DNA of 64,000 nt, taken from the NCBI RefSeq assembly GCF_016545825.1, contig NC_052616.1:56055623-56119622 (forward strand), in the 5' to 3' direction. Source of the DNA: Eucalyptus grandis (taxonomy: Eukaryota > Streptophyta > Magnoliopsida > Myrtales > Myrtaceae). Under the pieces are notes generated by a model. The model worked only from the letters and a program-made list of their open reading frames with translations. It was not told the origin of the DNA and did no database searches. Made by a program: the position numbers and the translations under genes. This document shows, piece after piece, positions 37,873-49,083 of this stretch. The first letter of the stretch is position 1, and each line of letters starts with the position of its first letter.

Positions 37873-39954
37873 TCAAGATTGCTTGGGAACGCGGACAAGC
37901 TAGAAATCTTCCATAGACTGAACAATGCCTTCCAGCCTTTTAAAGTCTTCCTTCAGCTGTACAACCTCCTCACTCTTGGCATTGGCCTGATTCTGAATAG
38001 AGAGGGCTTGCATCTTTTCATTTAAAGAACAGGAAGAAGCTTGACCTTCATTCTTCAAGCTTTGAACTTCGCATTCAAGGCATAAATCTGACCTTTCATC
38101 TCCAAGAGAATATCCATAATTCTGCGAAAATCTGCTCCATTATCGGCCCGAGTACTTGCTTCGCTCGTTCGATGGAGTAAAAGCGGAACGATGGTGGATC
38201 GGCATAATCTCGCAGGTTGGGCGATGAAGCTTCATGACCTTCCTCTGGGAAATTGAGATGCATAAACATCTTACGGGTGCGGGCGAGCGGCCCGACTCCT
38301 TCACTTGCATCCGGATGTGAAGACGTCACTCCTTTCTCCCGATCTCCCCCTGTTTCCATGCCTACAGGTGGAGAAGAGATTTCCTCAGGTTCTCCTTCTC
38401 TTCTTTCTTCTTCAGGTCTTTCTTGCTCTGCTTCTTGCTCTGTTTCTCTTTCTTCTTCTTCCTTCTCCTTTGCTTCTCTTTCTTCTTCTTCCTTCTCCTC
38501 TGCTTCTTTCGTCTTTTGTTCCGATTCTTTCGTGGAACAGACGACTTAAGTTCTTCAAAGCCATTGCGGAGATGGTGATGTCATCGTCATCATCTTCATC
38601 CTCAACGAGGAGAGCTCTTCTTTTCTTTGATGGAGCAGCCATGGGTTCCTTCCCTTTTCTCTTAGCGAAGAGAGTTGATGAGACTTGGCGGGGAGTCTTC
38701 TCCTTGAATTTCTCCAATTCCTTGCTCGGTTCCTTCGGACGCATTTTGGTCACCATTTTCAGTCCTACCACCATATGATCGCATGATCGAACACAAAAGA
38801 TTTGCGGAGGCTGAATATTCGGATGTCCGAATAACTTCGTAACAAGGCTTGGGTAAGGGAGTTGACCTCTGTCCTTCATCACGCTCTATACATGTGAAAC
38901 ATGACAGTATGAGGAAGAGAAAACTTCTTTCCACAGAGGATAGCATACATCAACTTTGCCTCAGAGCTTGAAACATCAGTTTTGGAAGTTGATTTCGGCC
39001 GAAAGCAATTAATCACAATCTTGTGAAGCAAGATGTTGAATGCGTTCATCCTTGAGTAGGTGATCTTCTCTTGTTCTCTGTCCTTCACCAATTCAAGTGT
39101 GGCCCGAGCAATGGAAACTTTAATCGGTTGATATCCGCCTCTCTCAACTTCTAACATATCTCGCCAAACATATCCATATCCATAACATAGTCTTGTTCTT
39201 TGACATGAAGGAAAATCTATTCGCATCTAAAAAGCTAAGATTTGAATAGAAGTAAGCGGTCAATTCAAAGCATAAGCCTCGGTTGAGTCGAACAGAACTT
39301 TTCAAGTTGAAGATAACTGAACTTTTCCCTCAAGTTCACTTTCACAAAGCATCCAGAAAATCAAAGTCCACACTCCTAGGGTTTATTACCCCACGCTTCA
39401 GCAATTTCGAGTACATATCCTTTTGTTCCTTTGATCTGAACAAATCTCCCCTTTTTCCTTGAATTTCAGCCGCAATACCCATTTTCGGTTGAAATAGACT
39501 GAACAGATTGTCATCATCATTCCCATCTACTGATTTGGCCCCGATCCACGAGGATCACTTGGGATATTCGCAAGGGTTTCCTCAGCCACCCCTTTACGAG
39601 CGATTCCCAAACTTTCCATTTTTTTCAGAAAGATATATTCGTTCCTATATCCTTTTTCTTTAACAAAATCATCAACATATTTCAAAGGAGTACGAATTCC
39701 TTTTAAAGCACGATATAGCTTGTAGATAAAAGCGGGCTTTTGAACTCTTACGGGTCTCGGCTTCCTCGATGATTTCTTCTACGATGAACAACGCCTTGAG
39801 GACTAGATGATGGAGAATGACGCTGCTGAGAATGTTGTGGGCTCGGTTGCTGATTTGGAGAAACTTCATCTTGTAAGATCGAAGTGCGTAGGCCCCTCAC
39901 TCATTCTCTCGTGGTCCCCTTTGCGATTCTTGACGACTTTCGTGAAGAAGACAT
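37873..39954 (-). pseudogene. Env-like third ORF of Sire-I
   Basis: It lies between pol and the 3' LTR. From ATG 39954 to stop 37873-37875, broken by frameshifts, it encodes a Ser/Arg-rich start, a central folded region (VSIARATLELVKD, AFNILLHKIVINC, SSSEAKLMYAILCGKK, QLPYPSLVTKLFG), a Lys/Arg- and Glu-rich region (MAAPSKKRRALLVEDEDDDD, near 38600), and a coiled-coil tail (YALECEVQSLKN-like). The central part resembles the plant env-like or putative transposon protein family seen downstream of pol in Sireviruses. No signal peptide or membrane helix is visible, so a true envelope role is doubtful. Confidence 0.7.
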
Positions 39955-40376
39955 CTTTTGAGTGTTTGGAAGTTTCCTAGCTTGACTTTCCGAAAAGATG
40001 ATAACTTTTTGAAAATTTAGAGAAGAAGACAAACGGGAATGGAAGATCGATGCTTTCTAGGGTTTTTGAGAGAGAGAGTAAATAGAAAAGTGAAGAGTAA
40101 TCGATAGTGCTCGTTCGGTTAAAAAGAAGAGTAAACGAATCGTCACAAAGGAAATAAAAATATGCCTTTTCAAAATAACTGATTTTATCCGTAAAAATAG
40201 CTATTTCAAAAATAACTTCCCTTTTGAAAATGAATCGATGTAATATTTAAGGCAACAATTTAAACACAGACTAATGATCGTACCTTTTCAAGATAAGATT
40301 GGATAGAGAAAGACTTACAGTCTGAAGGTCGAGACAAGACTGTTTGATAAAGTCTTGTAAGCCGAGTCGAAAGTCT

Positions 40377-43300
40377 TTAGACTTTGATATCTTCATACCT
40401 CAAAATTGAGTCCGGTCCGTATAGACTCAAATTGATTTTTCTCCAAAGGCTTCGTGAGTATATCAGCCAGTGATTCTTTGAGTCAACAAATTGAATTGAA
40501 ACATCTCCATTTTGAACGTGATCTCTAATAAAGTGATGTTGAATTTCTATATGCTTCGCTCTTGAGTGGAGAATTGGATTTTGGTGAGGTTGATAGCGCT
40601 GGTGTTGTCGCAATTAATCTTAAGCTTCGTTGTTGAAAGAGACACGATTACTTTGTTTCCTTGAAAACCAAGACACTGATTCGCTTCCAAGCAACCGGCA
40701 AGTTCTGAAGTGCTCTTTCTATCAACTACGCAACCGGCTAGATCTGCGTCTCGAATATCCGGAAGTTTAAAGTCTCCTTCTTAGGATACCAAATACCGAT
40801 GCTTGATGATGAAGCAACGTATTTTATGATGCGTTTGGCAGCACTGAGATGGGATTCTCTAGGATCTGATTGAAACCTAGCACAGATGCAAACACTCAAC
40901 AAAATATCAGGTCTAGAGGCGTAAGATAAAGAAGTGATCCAATAATGCTCTGTACAGCTTTTGATCAACTTTCTTCCCTTCTTCATCTTTGTCTATCTTT
41001 AAAGAACTTGACATTGGTATGTCGGTCTTTTTGCAATTCTCCGGCCCAAACCTTTTGACAAGATCATTAACATATTTTTCTTGAAAAATGAAAGTTCCTT
41101 CCTTCAATTGTTTTATTTGAAGACCAAGAAAGAATGTTAATTCTCCCATCATACTCATTTCAAACTCATCCCGCATAGACTTTGAAAATTTCTTGAGACT
41201 TTCATCGAGGATCCAAAAATAATATCATCCACATATATTTGAACAAGTAAGAAACTTTTATTTTCCTTTTTGATAAATAAAGTCGTATCTACTTTACCTT
41301 TGACAAAACCAATTTGTAATAGGAAATTACTTAACTGTCGTACCAAGCCCGAGGTGCTTGCTTTAAACCATACAAAGTCTTTTCGGTCAAGACCGAGTCC
41401 GCTTCTTTGGGTCTTCAAACCCTGGTGGTTGTTCCACATATACTTCCTCATGGATAAATCCATTTAGGAAGGCGCTTTTGACGTCCATTTGGAATAACCT
41501 GAAATTCTTATAACAAGCAAACGCAAGTAATAGTCGAATAGCTTCTAACCTTGCCTTTGGAGCGTAAGTCTCATCATAGTCTATTCATTCTTCTTGCGTA
41601 TATCCCTTGGCCACGAGTCTTGCTTTATTTCATACGACTTTCCCTTTCTCGTTCATCTTGTTTCTGAACACCCATTTAGCTCCAATAACAGTTTTACCTT
41701 TTGGTTGGGATGTCAATTCCCAAACATCATTTATGCTGAACTGTCTGAGCTCTTCTTACATAGCTTCAATCCAGCTTTCATCAGATAAAGCTTCTTCTAT
41801 GCTCTTTGGTTCAATTTCGAAACGAGTGCCACAAAGACTAGACTCTTCTCGCCTTTTGGATCAGTGCGAATTCCTTCATTCATTTCGCCGATTATAAGAT
41901 CTTTGGGATGACTGGACTTATGCTTCCAGTTACTTGTTGATTTGTCTGGTTGATGATCTCTTTCTTTATTTGGATCTTCACTAACAACCTGATGCTGGTT
42001 TTCAAGAGTCTGAGATGCTTCTTGAGTTGTAGACTTTTGAGGGTCTGGAGTAGATTCAGATTCTTCTTGATGAGTCTGACTTGATTCATCTTGCATTGAG
42101 TCTTGAAATTTGACATTCATTGACTCCTCTGCATCTGGCTCTTCTTGTTATAGACTCGTAAGCTTTGCTTGATATAGAATATCCAAGGAAGATACCTTCA
42201 TCGATCTTTCTTCAAACTTACCAACTCGATCTTTTGCATTTTTCAATATAAAACATTTGCAACCAAATACATGAAAGTATGAAACAATAGGCTTCTTATC
42301 TTTGAATAACTCATAAGGGGTTTTCGAAGAATAAATCTTAAGAAAACTCTATTGATGATATAGCAAGCTGTTGAAAGCTTCTTCGCCCAAAATCGAGAAG
42401 AAATTCTACTTTCAATTAAAAGAGTTCTAGCCATTTCTTGAAGAGATCTGTTCTTTCTTTCCACAACTCCATTTTTTGAGGAGTATACGGAGAGGAAAAC
42501 ATATGCTTACAGCCAGATTCATCACAGAATTTTGTAAAATCTTGATTTTCAAATTCACCTCCATGATATGTTCTTATACTAGAGATAACACAACCTTTTT
42601 CATTTTGAACCTTTTTAGCAAAATTTTCAAAATACGAAAAGGTTTCGGACTTACTTGAAAGGAAATATACCCAAGTAAAACGGCGGTAATCATCAACAAT
42701 TACTAGGCAATACTTCTTACCCCCAATACTCGAGTTCTGGTTGGTCCGAAGAGATCCATATGCAGCAACTGTAGAACATGATTAGTAGAGACATGATTTA
42801 TTGGCTTAAAAGAATTTTTTACCTGCTTTCCCAGAATACATGGAGTGCATGAATCAGTCTTTTGGTATGGCAATTTTGGTAGACCTCGAACAAGCTGCTT
42901 TGATGAGATTTTGGCTAATTGCTTCATATTGACATGTCCAAGCTTTTGTGCCATAAGCTTGCTTCGTCTTGAATTGAGATAAGACATTGCGATTCATTTG
43001 GTTTCACATCCAGAAGATAGATGTTTCCATGTCTTCGACCCAGAAAAGATTGAGTAGAATCTTTCGATTCGGAACATGTTCCTTCTTGAAAGGAGATCTT
43101 GAAACCAGTATCACACAATTGACTAATGCTGAGAAGATTGTAATTGAGTCCTTCAACTAAGGAAACATTACTTATTGTGAGAGTTCCAATTTTCACGATT
43201 CCAAATCCCACAATACTTCCTTTGCTGTTTCCTCCAAATGAAACTTTTCCACCATTTACTTGAGCAAGCTTTATAAAGCAATTTGAGTCTCTGTCATGTG

Positions 43301-43446
43301 TCTTGAGCATCCGCTGTCAAGATACCACTTTACCTGTTTCTTGATGGAGACTGCATTTAACAAAGAGTCTCAAGCTTTCTTTGGTACCCAAATTTTCTTG
43401 GGTCCTTTGGTGTTAGTAAGATAAACGAGTATTAGCCCATACTTTC
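40377..43446 (-). pseudogene. Sire-I pol (protease, integrase, RT, RNase H)
   Basis: In order: protease WYLDSGCS near 43330; pre-integrase and zinc region (NYNLLSISQLCDTGF; LGHVNMKQLAKISSKQL) about 43200-42870; integrase with MDLFGPTR and VVERKNRSLQEMARTL (about 42760-42240); RT with AFLNGF-type region and LLVQIYVDDIIFGSS near 41240; RNase H ending EIQHHFIRDHVQNGDVSIQF and RYEDIKV with TAA at 40377-40379. The frame is broken at many points by 1-2-bp indels. It catalyses the element's own replication. This copy is inactive as assembled. Confidence 0.88.
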
Positions 43447-45065
43447 TTAATAGGTTTCCATACCATAGGACACTCTTTTCGAAGTGATCCGGACTGTTGC
43501 ACTTAGAACATCGAGAGCATTTCTACCTACAGGTTTTACAAAGACTTTCTTGAAGTGATTTTTGTAAACCTCACTCGAAAGCCTTTTCTTAATTCTTTCT
43601 TTTACTTTAGGAAAATCAATCAAGGGAATTGTTTCTTCTGTCATACCCAGACCAGACTTATTGAAGTAAGGTCTTTGTGCTGAAAGAATTTTCTCAAGTT
43701 TTTCAGATCCCATAGAAAATTTCTTTGATATATTAGATAAATCTGTTTTTAAGAAAGCATTTTCTTTTAAAAGATTTTCTTCATTTTCTTTAAGATTGAA
43801 AACAGACAAGTCTAGACTTTTAACTTTTTCTGCTAAAACATTTTCCTTTTGCTTTAGAGCTAAGTTTTCCTTTTTTAGTTTGGAAATACTTTTGAGAGAA
43901 GTCTTAAGACTAAAGCATAGTTCCTCAATATATTTAGAAACTTTGACAGGAATTTTAAAATTACTTGCCTCAAATTCATTGTATGAGTCGATCCCGAGTC
44001 GATCCAGTCCGAGTCCGATTGTGCCATCGACATAGATTGGCATATTCATTATCACTTTCTTCACACTCGTATCACTCCGGTTTCAGCTTTGAGAGCTTTT
44101 CGAAATTTTTCAGCTTTTCCTTTCTTTTTCTTCAAAAGAGGACGGTTGGTACGATGTGTCCCTTTTTCTTGCATTCAAAGCAGACTACATCTTTGTTTGG
44201 TTCCTCATCATCACAGACTTGGTCTGCTGTCTTTGAAAGCCTTGTTTCTTTGAGTTGAACCTTCTTCCTTTCTGTTTAGTTTTCTGAATCTTCTTATCAT
44301 GAGAGCAAGCTCCTCATCGTCCATATCTTCTTGAATCGTAACATCGAATCATCATTTGATTTTAATGCAATAGATTTCTTACCTCTTGGATCTTCATCTT
44401 CATTGATCCTTTCCACTTCATAGGACTGAAGAGTTCCAATCAGCTCATCGACGAGATAGTGGCATAATTCTCTGCGTCTCTCTTATCGAAGTCTTTATGT
44501 GATTCCAATCCTTGGAGAGACCACGTAGTAGCTTGTTTACCTTCATGGGATCAGAAGTTGGTTGACCTTGATTTTCAAGACCATTTACAATATCTATAAA
44601 ACGACTAAACATGTCAGATATTGATTCTCCTGGTTTCATTCTAAAGGCTTCGTATTGACCGAGAAGAATGTTGATTCTTGTTTCCTTCACTCGATCTGTT
44701 CCTTCATAGGTGATATGCAATCTGTCCCAAACTTCTTTTGTTGTACCACAAGAAGATATTCTATTATATTCAGTTGGTGATAAAGCACAATATAAGGAAT
44801 AAATTGCTTTTGCATCGAAAGTGTTCTTTTCTTGGTTATTTCTTCCGAGACATTCCACTTTGGATTCTTCAGTTTCTTTTCCTCTTTCGAGCGATGCAGT
44901 GGTAGGAGTAATTCCTTTTTCTACGACGTCCCATTCCAGAGGATCCTTTGATCGTAGGAAAGCTTTCATCTTGTTCTTCCAGATGTTGTATTCCTTTCCA
45001 TCAAAGTAAGGTGGTCTAGTATTGCTTTGCCCTTCCATCAGCCCTGGTGCTAGCATACTAGCCAT
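43447..45065 (-). pseudogene. Sire-I gag
   Basis: ATG at 45065. The copia gag region has YFDGKEYNIWKNKMKAFLRS, AKAIYSLYCALSPTEYNRIS, VKETRINILLGQYEAF and MKVNKLLRGLSKDWNHIKT. A frameshift near 44445 is followed by an acidic linker, a zinc knuckle CFECKKKGHI near 44180, a long coiled coil (LKKENLALKQKENVLAEKV, about 43900-43750) and a second knuckle region near 43500. Coiled-coil plus knuckle gag is typical of Sireviruses. Confidence 0.88.
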
Positions 45066-45113
45066 GGATCTTTTACTATGAAGTAAAACACTTCAAATAA
45101 AGTAAGTACACGA

Positions 45114-45125
45114 GCTCTGATACCA
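45114..45125 (-). other. Primer binding site of Sire-I
   Basis: The minus strand reads TGGTATCAGAGC, two bases from the 5' LTR end (..TATCA). This is the standard complement to the 3' end of initiator Met-tRNA used by plant copia elements. Confidence 0.92.
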
Positions 45126-45127
45126 AT

Positions 45128-46018
45128 TGATATTGCTAGTATAAACACCTAGAGGGGGGGTGAATAGGCGCACAAACAATTTTTCTCAAATACAGAAGCA
45201 ACAGATTGAAATACGATCGATGTAGAGAGAGTAAGGAAGAGAAAATCAAACACAGGATTTATAGTGGTTCGGCTTATTCCAAGCCTACGTCCACTCTTCC
45301 GCACTGACAACCCACTGGCTGGATTTCACTATGATCAAAAGAGAAGTTACAGCAAAGCTTTGCCTTGATTCCACAGTGTAGATGTTCTATCACACTTCCT
45401 CAAGGTCTCTCACAAATATAGACTCTCTTTTGTATACAAGTATTCGCTCAAGAGATTTATCTAAATAAATAGGAGCTTCAGACTTTGGAATTCTTCTATC
45501 GCGCACACTTCTTAAACAACTAAGAACGTCTTCCTTATATACTCCTTTATGCCATCATACCCGTTGGCACTTTCCAAAAGAATTCCTCCAATCTACCCGT
45601 TGGACGGAATCAATTAGGAAGATCGTTCGAGCTATAAAAAGGAACGTGTTGATAGCCCATCAATCATGTTCGCCCATACAATCGAATCTCGGTTTCCATA
45701 AAGCGAGAACCTTCCAATAATATTTAGACAATCATCGAATCTTCAGTCATTGAATCAATCTTTGATCAATCAAAGGATTCGATACGTCTTCTCCAGCCAC
45801 GAGATCTTCTCCGGATGATAAGGTTAAATCTGAACAAAACATCCAGTTCGGGATAACCTTTCTTCAACGGATCGAGACTGTCAATGAGGATAGACTTTGA
45901 GTCTTGAGTCGGCTGTCCGGAAGTCTTGAGACTTTAACTAACGAGTCTGAGACCTTCAGACTAGACTGACGGAAACATTTTGTCAACTTCAAAACTCTTC
46001 ACGAGGATTTCTCCAACA
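45128..46018 (-). repeat. 5' LTR of Sire-I
   Basis: Partner of 36623-37508. It has a TATA box (TATAAAT on the minus strand, 45257-45263) about 130 bp from its internal edge. It ends CTCCAACA followed by TSD GGTGG. Confidence 0.93.
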
Positions 46019-46220
46019 GGTGGAAGTCTTGAGGCACCAACAGTGGGCGAGTGCTTGGATGAGGCCGCCATGGATGTTGATACGTAGCAGTGGAAGCAAT
46101 CGACCAATATGTGACTCTACGAACTGACGGCTATTTTGATCTAACTTGTCCCACCAAGTGCTAAGCTCTCCTTTGGAGGGAGAACAATTCGAATGTCCGG
46201 TGTCCCCATTGTATATTGAT
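46019..46220 (-). pseudogene. Ogre ORF1, N-terminal part separated by Sire-I
   Basis: The minus strand encodes STWWDKLDQNSRQFVESHIG, then RLLPLLRINIHGGLIQALAH and CWCLKTST. It runs in the same frame into TFIFGSKHELTPTLEEYS at 36617 once Sire-I and one TSD are ignored. The start codon is not clear, since a TGA lies upstream near 46230. The composition matches the beginning of DUF7745 proteins. Confidence 0.75.
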
Positions 46221-46908
46221 CAAAACTCAGGACAATCCTAATGCCATGGACCGACAAAATAATGTGATAAAGTAAGTAAATTGCAAAGGCAAAAAATTTA
46301 GAGAACTTACTTTATCAATGATTGGCAATCACATAAACATGCGCATGGTAAGTGGCTCGATTTCTAATCTATAAGGCTTATCAAGGTGGAGCCACAAGGA
46401 TGATCAGACTAGCCACGGGCTTGTGGACTATGTCGGGTCCTCATGATTCCGGTTTGGTCAAAGAGCCGACCTGGGTCACGGGCATGCGGACCGAGGTGGG
46501 TACTCTTGACACCATGAAAGAAACTTCAAAATTGAGATGGGCGACTCGTACCGCGAGCATGCGGTCAAAGTGGTATCCATCTCAATACCATCCTAAGTGA
46601 TCCTATGCAGCCCAGGTCTAGTGGCAGATTGTGTGTGCAAAGTGTAGTGATAAATGTAAAACATGCACAGTAGTTTAAATCAAACAACACTTCATTAAAA
46701 AATTTAAAACATTCATTCTCAACTTCAACCTGCTAGACAAGAGCTAACAATCACTACTCCCCTTATACCTCTCAATCTGCAAAAACATTTAACACCTAAA
46801 TATTAAGGACATACCTGGGATCCTTGCTGCCAAGCAAAAACATTTTCTCAAAAATTGGCCTAAGTCCACTAAGAGTATTAACTCAAGCCCTTAGCGGAGT
46901 CGCCAAGC
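46221..46908 (-). other. 5' leader and primer binding site of the Ogre-like element
   Basis: This is the untranslated leader between the 5' LTR and ORF1. Three bases inside the LTR edge the minus strand reads TGGCGACTCCGCTAAGGG (46905-46888), beginning TGG as a tRNA primer site should. I do not assign the tRNA. A plus-strand open frame at 46352-46600 is not supported as a gene. Confidence 0.6.
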
Positions 46909-47778
46909 TGTCGCGACCAAAATTTTGGGGTTTGAACCACTTAGGGTTTGTCTAATGGATTGTTAAACCTAGACTTAACTCGGGCTCTCCCAAGCCCATA
47001 CCAATTCGCGACTTAGGTTCAAGTTCTTAACATGCAATTGATTTTTAACTAGGATTCGCCACTAATCTATTTTTGGTGGGTCGATTAGAAACCCAAGTAA
47101 AGTAATAGGAGATTCACTTTATTCCTACGAACCAGAGATTTGGGTATGGGGACTTGATTACGCTAGATTTCTCTAACGCCCTTTCGGTACCATTTCTTTT
47201 ATTTTGAAAAAAAAGGTTTTGCAAGCAGCTTGAATTGATTTTAAACTATTTCTCTAACATGTGAGGCGATCATGAGGGTGCGCAAACCACCAATTTAACA
47301 TCCAAGTTAAGCAATAAATAAATTGCATGACTTAACTCATAGCAACAAAAGTGTCTGCAATGTTAAATTAAAATCCACATCAACAACCCTAGATATGGTT
47401 TCTAATTAACAAGCAATTACTCAATTTTTGTTTTCTCTTCTTCAACGAGAATATAGTCCATATGCAATGCAATGCTTCTAATCTAATATGAAATGATATG
47501 GCATGGCAATATGTCCTAAACTATATGAATGCGTAATTTTTTTTGTGATTTCTTAATGAACATGCAATAATTAAATATGTAATCTAAATTAACAAAAATG
47601 ACTCAATTCTAATGACGTGCAGCAATGCAATGATGTACAACATTATTTTAACGAAAATGACATGCAACATGCAATTTAATATGCGAGCTATATGTCACGT
47701 GACATTTATTAAATGACCTAATCTAATGACGGGCAATTTCTAATTAAATGAACCTAGCAACAATCACTAAATGACGTG
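46909..47778 (-). mobile_element. Right (5') LTR of the Ogre-like element, part 1
   Basis: It starts TGTCGCGACC and aligns with 23040-23912 of the left LTR, interrupted by Sire-II after ACGTG (47774-47778). Together with 57747-59817 it gives an LTR of about 2.94 kb. Confidence 0.92.
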
Positions 47779-48704
47779 TGAGATAGCTAGTATAAACACC
47801 TAGAGGGGGAGTGAATAGGTGCACAAACAATTTATCGAAATACGGAAGCGATTCTTAGCATATGATAGAAAGGAAATTCTCTCTTGATTAACAAAATGAA
47901 ATACGATTGAGGTAGAGAGAGTGAGGAAGAGAAAATTGAACACAGGATTTATAGTGGTTCGGCTTATTCCAAGCCTACGTCCACTCTTCCGCATTGACAG
48001 CCCACCAGCTGGATTTCACTATGATCAAAAGAGAAGTTACAGCACAGCTTTGCCTTGATTCCACAGTGTAGATGTTCTACCACACCTCCTCAAGGTTTCT
48101 CACAAATATAGACTCTCTTTTGTATACAAGTATTCGCTCAAAGGAATTGTCTAAACAAAAAGGAGCTTCAAACTTTGGAATTCTTCTATCGCGCACACCT
48201 CGAACAACTAAGAACGTCTTCCTTATATACTCCTTTATGCCATCATACCCGTTGGCACTTACCAAAGGAATTCCTCCAATCTACCCGTTGGACGGAATCA
48301 ATTAGGAAGATTGTTCGAGCTATTAAAGGAACGTGTTGATAGTCCATCAATCCTATTTGCCCATACAATCAGGATCTTGGTTTCCATAAGTAGAACCTTC
48401 CAATAATATTTAGATAATCATCGAATCTTCAATCATCGAATCAATCTTGATCAATCAAAGAATTCTGTTACATCTTTTCCAGCCACGAGATCTTCTCCAG
48501 ATGATAAGGTTAAATCCTTAACGAAACATCCAGTTTCGGATAACCTTTCTTCAACGGATTAGAGACTGTCAATGAGGATAGACTTTGAGTCTTGAGTCTA
48601 GCTGTCCGGAGGTCTTCGACTTTAAATAGCAGTCGCAAACCTTCGGACTAATCGATAGAAACGTTTTGTCAACTTCAAAACACTTCAAGAAGATTTCTCC
48701 AACA
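47779..48704 (-). repeat. 3' LTR of Sire-II
   Basis: It starts TGAGATAGCTAG and ends CTCCAACA. The polypurine tract AAAAAGGGGGAGAT follows at 48705-48718, with a second copy at 49044-49057. Differences from 56816-57746 are concentrated at CAGACT/AGTCTG words near 48600-48660. Confidence 0.92.
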
Positions 48705-49083
48705 ATCTCCCCCTTTTTGATGGTGACAAAACTTTCATGCAGATTTGGATAACTTTGACCTGCAAAACATTTCTCAAACACATATGCATATCTTATAGAG
48801 ATAAATGGCTAAAAGAATAACGCTAGAATCTGCAACCACAGAAAATAGGTTAGTCTAGTATATAATAAAGCCATCCATAAGATATCAATACACGTTAATA
48901 GAAGCAGTCAAGTCCAAGTCTAGTTCAGTTTTCATCTAGACACAAAACAAAGTCAAAGTCTGTCAAACAGAGTTTAAACAACAACACAATCCAAAACAAC
49001 AGTTAAAAGTTTAATGATTGAAAATTTAATCAAATCTAGCATCTCTCCCCCTTTTTGTCATCATTAAAAAGGATGAGATGAAG

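Larger units (their letters stand above)
36623..46018 (-). mobile_element. Sire-I: Sirevirus-type Ty1/copia element, 9396 bp
   Basis: Complete structure, minus orientation, inserted in Ogre ORF1 with perfect TSD GGTGG (36618-36622, 46019-46023). LTRs are 36623-37508 and 45128-46018, TG..CA ended. By eye they are close to identical over the first 600 bases. Order: 5' LTR, primer site, gag-pol, env-like ORF, two polypurine tracts, 3' LTR. Its coding frames contain many small frameshifts. It shares a family with Sire-II, but its LTR lacks a ~40-bp segment present there. Confidence 0.93.

Noticed and set aside
46352..46600. Plus-strand 82-codon frame
   Set aside because: It lies in the Ogre leader, opposite to element transcription, with no domain.
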